DNA of 64,000 bases, taken from assembly GCF_030766935.1 (NCBI RefSeq), contig NZ_JASERL010000007.1:310001-374000 (forward strand). Direction: 5' to 3'. The translations under genes and the position numbers were made by a program. The notes below the pieces were generated by a model that saw nothing but the letters and a program-made list of their open reading frames with translations, was not told the origin of the DNA and searched no databases. Position 1 is the first letter of the stretch. The number at the start of each line of letters is the position of its first letter. Below, piece by piece: positions 8,623 through 16,270 of the stretch. Source of the stretch: Streptomyces sp. KL109B. GTDB lineage: Bacteria; Actinomycetota; Actinomycetes; Streptomycetales; Streptomycetaceae.

Positions 8623-8671
8623 GCGGCGGCCTTTTCGATGAGGGACGCACTTTGGGATGAGGGACGCACGG

Positions 8672-8701
8672 ACCTTAGGGGATCGTTCAACGATCGGACA
8701 A
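8672..8701 (-). promoter_or_regulatory. Promoter and operator for the DUF969-DUF979-pcp unit
   Basis: On the minus strand, TTGTCC (8701-8696) and TAAGGT (8677-8672) look like -35 and -10 elements, separated by 18 bases. The spacer is the perfect palindrome GATCGTTSAACGATC (8681-8695). A mirror-image copy controls pxpA. Confidence 0.55.
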
Positions 8702-8767
8702 GAGGTTCCGGAGTTCGGACGTCCATCGGGCCGCCATCGGGCAGTGAGGTGGACAGAAACCTGACCC

Positions 8768-8798
8768 TTGTCGGATCGTTGAACGATCCTCTACCTTG
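8768..8798 (+). promoter_or_regulatory. Promoter and operator for pxpA-pxpBC
   Basis: TTGTCG (8768-8773) is followed by the palindrome GATCGTTGAACGATC (8774-8788) and then CTACCTT (8791-8797), a plausible -10. The start codon of pxpA at 8804 is so near that the transcript would be almost leaderless. Placement of the palindrome between the promoter elements suggests repression. No regulator gene is adjacent; a GntR-type repressor encoded elsewhere is my guess. Confidence 0.55.
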
Positions 8799-8803
8799 AG
8801 CGC

Positions 8804-9568
8804 GTGATCCAGGACATCATCGACCTCAATGCCGACCTCGGCGAGGGCTTCGGCCGGTGGACCCTCACCGACGACGAAGCGCTGCTCTCCGTGGTGACCA
8901 GCGCCAACGTCGCCTGCGGGTTCCACGCGGGCGATCCGAGCGTGATGCGCCGGGTCTGCGACCTGGCCGCCGAACGCGGTGTACGCATCGGGGCGCAGGT
9001 CTCGTACCGGGACCTCGCCGGGTTCGGGCGGCGCGCGATGGATGTGCCGTCGGACGAGCTGGCGGCCGAAGTGGCGTACCAGATCGGGGCGTTGCGGGTG
9101 TTCGCGGAGGCGGCCGGGGCCGAGGTCTCGTATGTGAAGCCGCACGGGGCGCTCTACAACCGGACCGTCCGGGACGCGGAGCAGGCGCGTGCGGTGGTCG
9201 AGGGCGTACGTCTCTCGGGTGGGCGGTTGCCGGTGCTGGGGCTGCCCGGGTCCGAACTGCTGGGCGCCGCGGAGGAGGCAGGGCTCCAGGGGGTGCGGGA
9301 GGCCTTCGCCGATCGCGCCTACACCCCCGAGGGCACGCTCGTGCCACGCCGCGAGCCGGGGGCGGTGGTCGAGGACGCGGATGCCGTGGTGCGCAGGTCC
9401 GTCGGGTTCGCCGTGGACGGCGGGGTCGAGGCGGTCGACGGGTCCCAAGTCGCCGTCGGCGCGCGGTCGTTGTGCGTGCACGGTGACACGCCGGGGGCGG
9501 CGGCGATCGCTGCGCGGGTGCGGGTGGCGTTGGAGGAGGCCGGGGTCAAGGTCGGGGCGTTCGCGTGA
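8804..9568 (+). CDS. pxpA: 5-oxoprolinase subunit A (LamB/YcsF family)
   Basis: Part of the PxpABC enzyme that hydrolyses 5-oxoproline to glutamate with ATP. The 254-residue protein opens with IDLNADLGEGFGRW and contains ANVACGFHAGDP and KPHGALYN, all hallmark metal/substrate motifs of the family, and ends with the conserved stretch SLCVHGDTPGA. It starts with GTG at 8804, which matches the family N-terminus. Its stop overlaps the next GTG start by four bases (GTGA), so the downstream pxpB-pxpC fusion is translationally coupled. Confidence 0.93.
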   Translation: MIQDIIDLNADLGEGFGRWTLTDDEALLSVVTSANVACGFHAGDPSVMRRVCDLAAERGVRIGAQVSYRDLAGFGRRAMDVPSDELAAEVAYQIGALRVFAEAAGAEVSYVKPHGALYNRTVRDAEQARAVVEGVRLSGGRLPVLGLPGSELLGAAEEAGLQGVREAFADRAYTPEGTLVPRREPGAVVEDADAVVRRSVGFAVDGGVEAVDGSQVAVGARSLCVHGDTPGAAAIAARVRVALEEAGVKVGAFA

Positions 9569-11424
9569 GCGCGCTGGTGCAGCCTGTGGTGCGGGTCGCC
9601 GGGCGGGAGGCGTTGCTCGTGGAGTTCGGCGATGCCGAGCACGCGGGGGCGTTCCACGCGGAGTTGCTGCGCAGGCGGGGGGCGGGGGTGCTGCCGCCGG
9701 TGCGGGAGATCGTGCCGGGGGCGCGGACGGTGTTGCTCGACGGGGTGGCTCGGCCGGAGGCGCTGGCGCGCGAACTGGGCGAGTGGGATGTGGCGTTGGG
9801 TGCGGTGGAGGACGGGGACGTGGTGACGATTCCTGTCGTGTACGACGGGCCGGACCTGGCCGAGGTGGCGCGGATGTGGGGGGTGGCCGAGGACGAGGTG
9901 GGCGCGGTGCACGCGGCGTACACGTATCGGGTGGCGTTCTGTGGGTTCGCGCCGGGGTTCGGGTACTTGAGCGGGTTGCCGGAGGAGCTGCACGTGCCGA
10001 GGCGGTCGACTCCGCGAACGCGGGTCCCTGCGGGGGCGGTTGCGGTGGCCGGGGCGTATTCGGCGGTGTATCCGAGGGCTACGCCGGGGGGTTGGCAGTT
10101 GATCGGGACGATGCGCGATCCCGGGGGGTTGTGGGATCCGTTGCGGGAGCCGGCGGCGTTGCTGTCGCCCGGCACCCGTGTCCGTTTCGCCGCAACGGGG
10201 CCGACGCCACGGGGCTCCGCCCCGGACCCCGCTGCTCAATCGCCGCAGAGGCTTGAATGCTCCGCCGCACCGCACCCCGCGCCTCAATCGCCGGCGGGGC
10301 TTGATGGGTCGGGGCTCGATCCGTCCGCCGCACCCCAATCCTCTCCAGGGCTTGACAGAAACGGCGCGGCACACCAAGCCCCTGCGGCGATTGAGCAGCG
10401 GGGTGCGGGGCAGAGCCCCGCGGTGCCGGGCACCGGGACGGCAGGCATTGAGGACGGCGCGGTACAGCAAGCCCCTGCGGCGATTGAGCAGCGGGGTGTG
10501 GGGCGGAGCCCCGCCGTGCCGGGGGCGGGGGCGGTGGGCCGTGCCGCACAGCAGGGGTGGAGCCCCGCAGGGAAGGTGGGGGTTGTGCGGGGTGGGGCGC
10601 TGACCACCGTGCAGGACGGTGGGCGGATCGGGCACGCCCACCTGGGGGTGCCGCGGTCGGGCGCGCTGGACGCGCGGGCGTCGCGGATGGCGAACCGGCT
10701 GGTGGGGAATCCGGAGGAGGCCGCAGTTCTGGAGACCACGCTCACCGGGTGTGCGCTGCGCCCCGACCGCGAGGTCACCGTGGTCGTGGGCGGGGCGCCG
10801 TGCCCGGTCACCGTCGACGGCGCGCCCGCGGCCTGGGGCGCCCCCGTGCACGTACCCGCCGGAGCCGTCCTCGACGTCGGGGCGGTCAGTGCGGGCGTGC
10901 GGTCCTACGTCGCCGTCGCCGGCGGGTTCGTCGCCGACGCGGTGCTCGGGAGTCGGGCCGGCGATCTGTTGTCGGGGCTCGGGCCCGAACCGCTGGGCGA
11001 CGGAGACGTGTTGCCCGTCGGCGCGGCGGCGGGCGTGCCGACCGCGCTGCCGGTCGCGGCGCCGTGGCCCGCTCCCCCGGCGGAACTCGTCCTGCCGGTG
11101 CGGCTCGGGCCGCGCGAGGACTGGTTCACGGAGACGGCGCGACGGACCTTCCTCACCGCCACGTACACCGTCTCCGGCAACAGCAACCGCATTGGGCTGA
11201 GGACCGAAGGACCGTCCCTCGAGCGGAAGTTGGGCGGGGAGTTGGCCAGTGAGGGGATGGTCCTCGGGGCCGTGCAGGTGCCGCCGGACGGGCGGCCCGT
11301 GGTGTTCCTGCACGACCACCCGACGACCGGCGGCTACCCGGTGATCGCCGTCGTCCACGAAACGGCCCTGGCCGCGGCGGCTCAAGCGGCACCGGGCACC
11401 CCCGTACGCTTCGTCACCACCTGA
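9565..11424 (+). CDS. Fused 5-oxoprolinase subunits B and C with a repeat-derived linker
   Basis: Residues 1 to about 212 are PxpB (KipI-like: VREIVPGARTVLLDG, TYRVAFCGFAPGFGYLSGLP, GGWQLIGTM). Residues about 335 to 619 are PxpC (KipA-like: LTTVQDGGRIGHAHLGVPRSG, FTATYTVSGNSNRIGLR-type ending). Fusion of B and C is common in actinobacteria. The odd part is the linker, about residues 213-334 (10201-10566), which is built from five or six copies of a dispersed intergenic repeat in both orientations, translated without frameshift. It is rich in Pro, Ala, Gln and Gly and probably disordered. Together with PxpA this should form an ATP-dependent 5-oxoprolinase. Confidence 0.92.
   Translation: MSALVQPVVRVAGREALLVEFGDAEHAGAFHAELLRRRGAGVLPPVREIVPGARTVLLDGVARPEALARELGEWDVALGAVEDGDVVTIPVVYDGPDLAEVARMWGVAEDEVGAVHAAYTYRVAFCGFAPGFGYLSGLPEELHVPRRSTPRTRVPAGAVAVAGAYSAVYPRATPGGWQLIGTMRDPGGLWDPLREPAALLSPGTRVRFAATGPTPRGSAPDPAAQSPQRLECSAAPHPAPQSPAGLDGSGLDPSAAPQSSPGLDRNGAAHQAPAAIEQRGAGQSPAVPGTGTAGIEDGAVQQAPAAIEQRGVGRSPAVPGAGAVGRAAQQGWSPAGKVGVVRGGALTTVQDGGRIGHAHLGVPRSGALDARASRMANRLVGNPEEAAVLETTLTGCALRPDREVTVVVGGAPCPVTVDGAPAAWGAPVHVPAGAVLDVGAVSAGVRSYVAVAGGFVADAVLGSRAGDLLSGLGPEPLGDGDVLPVGAAAGVPTALPVAAPWPAPPAELVLPVRLGPREDWFTETARRTFLTATYTVSGNSNRIGLRTEGPSLERKLGGELASEGMVLGAVQVPPDGRPVVFLHDHPTTGGYPVIAVVHETALAAAAQAAPGTPVRFVTT
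10210..10571. repeat. Cluster of dispersed intergenic repeats inside the pxpB-pxpC coding sequence
   Basis: Forward copies are at 10210-10256 and 10271-10304, with a decayed one at 10331-10355. Reverse copies are at 10376-10422 and 10468-10516, with a partial one at 10544-10571. Forward copies translate as PRGSAPDPAAQSPQRLE-like text; reverse copies translate as QAPAAIEQRGAGQSPAV-like text. No copy brings a stop codon into the gene's frame. Confidence 0.85.
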
Positions 11425-11466
11425 GGCCGGCGCCCACCGAAGGTGCGCGCCCACCGAATACGCCGC

Positions 11467-12723
11467 CTACCGCAGGCGCCGCACGAACGCGTCGTACTGA
11501 CCGTTGGTGTCCCCGGGGACGAATCGCGCGGAGTACCCGCTGAACCCGACCGTGCGCCCGTGAGCGTCCAGCGACGGGGCCAGAATGAACGAGTGGTCGG
11601 TGACGGGACCGCCGTCCACGGTCACGCTGGCCAGCACGGTCTCACCGGTGCGCAGGTCCCGCACGTACACGTTGTCGCCCTCGTACGCCGACACCAAGTA
11701 GGCGAGATGGCGCCCGTCGGCGCTCAGGGCCGCGCCACCGGCGCCGGTGGCACCCGCCCCGTCGTGCGGAACGCGGCTCGTGGTGCCGGTGCGCAGGTTC
11801 CGTACGTAGATCAGCGTCGCGGAGGGGCCTTCGCTGCCGGGCACCAGGTCCGTGGCCCGCGACTCGAACGTGACGGTGCGGCCATTGGCGGAGAGGCGCG
11901 GCGCGGATGCGGACCGCGCGGAGGGCGCGCCTTCCGGGGTGACGTTGACCTGTTCCTCGCTGCCGGTGCGCAGGTCACGGACGTACGTGAGACCGGCGGT
12001 GGAACGGACGTCGTTCTGGCTGTACGCGAGGTGGCGGCCGTTGCCGCTCAGGTCGAAGTCGTACGCGGCGTAGGTGGGGCGCTCGCGGTTGCTGACGCGC
12101 TCCGTGGTGCCCGTCTCGCGGTCGTGGAGGTAGACGGCCGGGTTGCTGCCGAGCGGGCCGGACTCCATCGGGGCGGGCCAGGCGTTGAAGGCGACGTACC
12201 GGCCGTCGTCGGAGATGTCGGCGGTCCAGTTGGCGTGCGCGGTCACGCCGCCCGGGGTAACGCTGGCGAGTTCGGTGGTGCCGGTGCGGCGGTCGTGCAC
12301 GTAGACGTCGTACGACCCGTAGGGCCCGTCGGGGGCGTCCGGCACCAGGTTCAGGGCGTCGGAGCGGAAGACTACGTAGCGGCCGTTGCCGCTGATGGCC
12401 GCCACGCGCGAGGTTCCGCTGCCCGGCGTGCCGTCCGAGGCGACGCTGACGCGTTCGATGGTGTCGGTTCGCAGGTCGCGTACGAAGACGTCGAAGGTGC
12501 CGTTGGTGTCGTCGGGCACGAGGTTGCTCGCGGCCGAACTGAAGGCGGCGTAGCGGCCGTTCGCGCTGACGATCGGCGCTTGGGAGACGGCGTCGCCCTG
12601 CTCCCCCGTGGCCGAGACGGAGATCCGTTCGGTGTGTGGCGCGGGCGGCGCGGCGGTCGCGGAACCCGCGGCGAGCGCGAGCGCCGCCGCGGCGAGGACA
12701 GTGGGCACGGTGAAACGACGCAT
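11467..12723 (-). CDS. Secreted beta-propeller protein (TolB/PD40-like repeats)
   Basis: A 418-residue protein with a clear signal peptide (MRRFTVPTVLAAAALALAAGSATA, cut after ATA or so). It is followed by seven or so repeats of the type SANGRYAAFSS...VPDDTNGTFDVFVRDLRTGTT, which is the TolB/PD40 beta-propeller pattern. Each blade has the xxGRxVAFxS strand and a VYVRDLRTGTTERVS strand. ATG 12723 was chosen because the signal peptide begins there and GGGGGAT precedes it. The in-frame extension to 12867 is not protein-like. Function is unknown, perhaps extracellular binding. A TetR gene lies directly upstream on the same strand. Confidence 0.8.
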   Translation of the reverse strand: MRRFTVPTVLAAAALALAAGSATAAPPAPHTERISVSATGEQGDAVSQAPIVSANGRYAAFSSAASNLVPDDTNGTFDVFVRDLRTDTIERVSVASDGTPGSGTSRVAAISGNGRYVVFRSDALNLVPDAPDGPYGSYDVYVHDRRTGTTELASVTPGGVTAHANWTADISDDGRYVAFNAWPAPMESGPLGSNPAVYLHDRETGTTERVSNRERPTYAAYDFDLSGNGRHLAYSQNDVRSTAGLTYVRDLRTGSEEQVNVTPEGAPSARSASAPRLSANGRTVTFESRATDLVPGSEGPSATLIYVRNLRTGTTSRVPHDGAGATGAGGAALSADGRHLAYLVSAYEGDNVYVRDLRTGETVLASVTVDGGPVTDHSFILAPSLDAHGRTVGFSGYSARFVPGDTNGQYDAFVRRLR

Positions 12724-12840
12724 GTGGTGGATCCCCCGTGGTGTCGGTGGTGTGCGCGCCGCGGTGCGGCACGGGCGCCCCGGCCCGACGCCGGGGCCCG
12801 CACCGATACAAGCGCACCGGACGACAACAGGGGAATCCGT

Positions 12841-12866
12841 TGGTTGTCGTACAACCGAGACAACCA
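12841..12866. promoter_or_regulatory. Inverted repeat upstream of the beta-propeller gene, candidate TetR operator
   Basis: TGGTTGTC (12841-12848) and GACAACCA (12859-12866) form an 8-bp inverted repeat with 10-base spacing. Inside it GGTTGT CGT ACAACC forms a second palindrome, and another ACGACAAC lies at 12821-12828. It sits between the TetR stop codon and the propeller gene start. Confidence 0.4.
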
Positions 12867-12867
12867 C

Positions 12868-13479
12868 TCAGGCGTCATTCACCGCGAGCCCGTCGTCGAG
12901 GAACTCCCGTACGTGGACGAGGACTTGGGCCCGTTCGACCCCGCGCAGCCCGATGGCCACATGGATCGAGAAGCCGTCGAGCAGCGCCCGCAGCCGGGTC
13001 GCGAAGCGGTCCGGGTCGACGGGGCGGAACTCGCCGCGCGAGATGCCTTCGGCGAGCAGCGCCACGAGGTCGCGGTGCCAGGCGCCCTCGATGGCGGCCT
13101 GCCGGGCGCGCGCGTCGTCGCCGAACGCCCGTGACCGGTTGAAGACTTCGAGCCACAGCGTCCAGTGCGGATCGCGGGCCGCGTCCGGCACGTACAGATC
13201 GACGTACGCGTCGAGGCGTTCGCGCACTCCGGCCGCGCCCGCCAGCAACTCCCGGCGCCGCGCGCCGAGTCGGCCCTCGCTCCACTCCAGCGTACGCAGC
13301 AGCAGCTCGTCCTTGCTGCCGAAGTGGTACGCGAGGTGCCCGCTGCTCATGCCGACCTCGCGGCCCAGCGCGGCCATGGTCAGCCGCTCCAGGCCGTGCT
13401 CGGCGATCATCGCCATGGTCGCGGCGAGCACGTCCTCGCGCGGCGGCGCCGGGGTGCGCCGCCGCTGCGTCCCGGTCAC
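12868..13479 (-). CDS. TetR/AcrR family transcriptional regulator
   Basis: A 203-residue protein with an N-terminal TetR helix-turn-helix (VLAATMAMIAEHGLERLTMAAL, then GMSSGHLAYHFGSKDELLLRTL at about residues 17-62). The C-terminal ligand domain has a conserved WxLWLEVF segment as in TetR_C regulators of amine catabolism (BetI-like). It starts with GTG 13479, which follows the agmatine deiminase stop after only 3 bases, so the two are translationally coupled. It probably controls the polyamine/urease genes upstream or the propeller gene downstream; the inverted repeat at 12841-12866 is the nearest candidate site. Confidence 0.85.
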   Translation of the reverse strand: MTGTQRRRTPAPPREDVLAATMAMIAEHGLERLTMAALGREVGMSSGHLAYHFGSKDELLLRTLEWSEGRLGARRRELLAGAAGVRERLDAYVDLYVPDAARDPHWTLWLEVFNRSRAFGDDARARQAAIEGAWHRDLVALLAEGISRGEFRPVDPDRFATRLRALLDGFSIHVAIGLRGVERAQVLVHVREFLDDGLAVNDA

Positions 13480-13482
13480 CGC

Positions 13483-14517
13483 TCAGGCCCCCGCGCGCGG
13501 CTGCTGCTGCGTAATGCAGTGGATGCCGCCGCCGGCCGCGAAGATGGTGCGGGCGTCGACGAGGGTGACCGTGCGGGACGGGAAGAGCCTGCGGAAGATC
13601 GCCGCGGCCTTCTCGTCGTTCGGGTCGTCGAAGCCGCACAGCACGACGCCGTCGTTGCAGAGGTAGTGGTTGATGTACGAGTAGTCGACCCAGCCGCCGT
13701 CCTCGTCGTCCGTGAGGACCGTCGGTGCCGGGACCTCGACGATCTCCAGCGGCCTGCCCTGCGCGTCCGTCTGCCCGGAGAGGACCCCGATGATCTCGCG
13801 GCTGACCTCGAAGTCGGGGTGCGCGGGGTCCTGTTGGGAGTGGACGAGGACGACGCCGGGAGCCGCGAACGCCGCCACGATGTCGACGTGCCCGCGCGTG
13901 CCGAACTCGCCGTAGTCCGCGGTGAGTCCGCGCGGCAGCCAGATCGCCTTGGACGTGCCGATCCGGGCGTGGATCTCGGCCTCGACCTCCGCCTTCGTCC
14001 AGCCCTTGTTGCGGCCCTCGTCGAGCTGCACCGTCTCCGTGAGGAGCACCGTGCCCTCGCCGTCGACGTGGATGCCGCCGCCCTCGTTGACGAGCGACGT
14101 CGAGTGGGCGGGCACGCCGGCGAGGTCCGCGACGTGCCGCGCGATCTTCGCGTCGTGCTCCCAGCGCGCCCAGCTCTGGGCGCCCCAGCCGTTGAACGTC
14201 CAGTCCACGGCGGCCAGTTCACCGGTCTCGCGCGCCTTCACGAACGTAGGCCCGATGTCACGCATCCACGCGTCGTCGAGCTCCCGCTCGACCAACTCGA
14301 CGGCCGGGGCGAGGAGTTCGCGCGCCGAGTCGAGCTGTCCAGGCCCTACGACCATGGTCACCGGCTCGTAGTCGCGTACGGCGTTGGCGACCGACGCCCA
14401 GGCGCCGCGCGCGTCGGCCAGCTCCCGGTCGTCCGCGAACGTCGGGTTGGGGCTCGGCCACGCCATCCAGGTGCGCTCGTGCGGGGCCCACTCGGGCGGC
14501 ATCTCGTATGCGGTCAT
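13483..14517 (-). CDS. aguA: Agmatine deiminase family protein
   Basis: The 344-residue protein belongs to the guanidino-group-modifying superfamily (PAD_porph). It converts agmatine to N-carbamoylputrescine and ammonia. Visible motifs are MPPEWAPHERTWMAWPS at the start, WMRDIGPTFV, NGWGAQSWARWEHD, VNEGGGIHVDGEGT, GTRGHVDIVAAF with the catalytic His, and the C-terminal GGGIHCITQQQP with the nucleophilic Cys. AAGGGG precedes the ATG by 9 bases. It is the third gene of ureAB-ureC-aguA-tetR on the minus strand; the neighbours suggest a shared role with amide or urea-like compounds. Confidence 0.88.
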   Translation of the reverse strand: MTAYEMPPEWAPHERTWMAWPSPNPTFADDRELADARGAWASVANAVRDYEPVTMVVGPGQLDSARELLAPAVELVERELDDAWMRDIGPTFVKARETGELAAVDWTFNGWGAQSWARWEHDAKIARHVADLAGVPAHSTSLVNEGGGIHVDGEGTVLLTETVQLDEGRNKGWTKAEVEAEIHARIGTSKAIWLPRGLTADYGEFGTRGHVDIVAAFAAPGVVLVHSQQDPAHPDFEVSREIIGVLSGQTDAQGRPLEIVEVPAPTVLTDDEDGGWVDYSYINHYLCNDGVVLCGFDDPNDEKAAAIFRRLFPSRTVTLVDARTIFAAGGGIHCITQQQPRAGA

Positions 14518-14531
14518 GGGTCAGGACCCCT

Positions 14532-14567
14532 TAGAGGAACTAGAGGAAGTAGAGGAATTAGAGGAAG
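14532..14567. repeat. Nonanucleotide tandem array at the 3' end of ureC
   Basis: Four 9-bp units TAGAGGAAN. On the minus strand they read TANTTCCTC, and the final Tyr-Phe-Leu-stop of ureC (TAC TTC CTC TAA) is one of these units. The array runs on into the gap before aguA. Confidence 0.85.
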
Positions 14568-16270
14568 TAGAGACGGTTGAGGGAGACGGACTCGGCCGGT
14601 TCGGACCGCAGCGGGTCGCCGTCGAGGGTGACCAGGCCCGTGCGCTGGTCCACATCGACCGCTCCCGTACGGGAGTTGAGGCGCAGGTCGGCCGGGCCGA
14701 TGCCGCGCGTGCCGCGCACGGCGACGCGGCGCCTGCGGGTCGGCATCGTGTCGTGGCCGTCGTCGACGGCGGCCTGGGCGACGAAGGCGACCGAGAGTTC
14801 GGCGGCCGTGGCTCCGTACGCGCCGAACTGCGGGCCGAGCACGAGGGGTTCGCAGGTGTCGGTGGCGGCGTTGGGGTCGCCCACCACCCCGTACGCGGGG
14901 AAGCCGGACTTCAGGACGAGCTGCGGCTTCGCGCCGAAGTACTCGGGGCTCCACAGCACGATGTCGGCCATCTTGCCGGGCTCGATCGACCCGATCTCGT
15001 GCGAGAGGCCGTGCGCGATGGCGGGGTTGATGGTCAGCTTCGCCATGTAGCGCAGGACGCGCTCGTTGTCGTGGCCGACGCCCGGGTCGCCGAGCTCGTG
15101 CTTCATCTTCCCGGCCATCGCGAACGTACGGCGCACGGTCTCGCCCGCACGCCCCATGCCCTGCGCGTCCGACGACGTGATGCCGATGGCGCCGAGGTCG
15201 TGCAGCACGTCCTCGGCGCCCATCGTGCCCGCGCGGATCCGGTCGCGGGCCATGGCCGCGTCGCCGGGGAGGTCCGTCTTCAGGTCGTGGACGGAGACGA
15301 TCATGCCGTAGTGCTCGGCGACCGCGTCCCGGCCGAAGGGGAGGGTGGGGTTGGTGGAGGAGCCGATGACGTTCTCGACGCCCGCCATCTTCAGGACGTT
15401 CGGTACGTGGCCGCCGCCGCAGCCCTCGATGTGGAAGGCGTGGATGGTGCGGCCTTCGAGGACCTTGAGGGTGTCCTCGACCGACAGGCACTCGTTCAGG
15501 CCATCACTGTGCAGGGCCACCTGCACGTCGTGTTCCTCGGCGACCCGCAGCGCCGTGTCGAGCGCGCGGGTGTGCGCGCCCATGTCCTCGTGCACCTTGA
15601 ACCCGCAGGCCCCGCCCTCCGCGAGCGCCTCCACCAGCGGCGCCCCGTCCGAGGACGAACCCCGCCCCAGGAAGCCGATGTTGACCGGCCACGCGTCGAA
15701 CGCCGAGAACGCGTGCTTCAGCGCCCACGGCGAGTTGACCCCGACGCCCCACACCGGGCCGAACTCCTGGCCGATGATCGTCGTGACGCCGGAGGCGAGC
15801 GAGGCCTCCATGATGCGCGGCGACAGCAGGTGTACGTGGGTGTCGACGGCGCCGGCCGTCGCGATCATGCCCTCGCCGGACACGATCGTCGTGCCGGTAC
15901 CGACCACGACGTCCACGCCGTCCATCGTGTCCGGGTTGCCTGCTCGCCCCACGGCGTGGATGCGGCCCTCGCGGATCCCGATGGAGAGCTTCCTGATCCC
16001 GAGCGCGGCGTCGATCACGACGACGTTGCTGATCACGATGTCGCAGGTGTCGCGGACGGCGGCGGCCTTGAGGTGCAGCCCGTCACGCGCGGTCTTCCCG
16101 AATCCGGCGAGGAACTCGTCCCCGTACGCCTGGGAGTCGGACTCGACCTTGATGGTGAGCCCCGAGTCCCCGAGCCGGACCCGGTCACCGGCGCGCGGGC
16201 CGTGCGTACCCGCGTACTCGTACGGGGTCAGTCGGCGGGCTTCGGCGGGGTGGCCTCCGGGGCGGCTCAT
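14558..16270 (-). CDS. ureC: Divergent urease subunit alpha
   Basis: The 570-residue protein keeps the urease metal site: HVH in TAGAVDTHVHLLSP, the carbamylated Lys and a His in GFKVHEDMG, HSDGLNE, HIEGCGGGH, and Asp in ITSSDAQGMGR. The mobile flap differs from classical ureases: the usual MVCHH is here IVSVHD, so the flap Cys is replaced by Val while the catalytic His is kept. The usual GFKIHEDWG has become GFKVHEDMG. GAGGAGG precedes the ATG, and the gene overlaps the end of ureAB by four bases. No ureD, E, F or G genes are in the window. It may be a second urease or a related amidohydrolase served by accessory proteins encoded elsewhere. Confidence 0.85.
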   Translation of the reverse strand: MSRPGGHPAEARRLTPYEYAGTHGPRAGDRVRLGDSGLTIKVESDSQAYGDEFLAGFGKTARDGLHLKAAAVRDTCDIVISNVVVIDAALGIRKLSIGIREGRIHAVGRAGNPDTMDGVDVVVGTGTTIVSGEGMIATAGAVDTHVHLLSPRIMEASLASGVTTIIGQEFGPVWGVGVNSPWALKHAFSAFDAWPVNIGFLGRGSSSDGAPLVEALAEGGACGFKVHEDMGAHTRALDTALRVAEEHDVQVALHSDGLNECLSVEDTLKVLEGRTIHAFHIEGCGGGHVPNVLKMAGVENVIGSSTNPTLPFGRDAVAEHYGMIVSVHDLKTDLPGDAAMARDRIRAGTMGAEDVLHDLGAIGITSSDAQGMGRAGETVRRTFAMAGKMKHELGDPGVGHDNERVLRYMAKLTINPAIAHGLSHEIGSIEPGKMADIVLWSPEYFGAKPQLVLKSGFPAYGVVGDPNAATDTCEPLVLGPQFGAYGATAAELSVAFVAQAAVDDGHDTMPTRRRRVAVRGTRGIGPADLRLNSRTGAVDVDQRTGLVTLDGDPLRSEPAESVSLNRLYFL

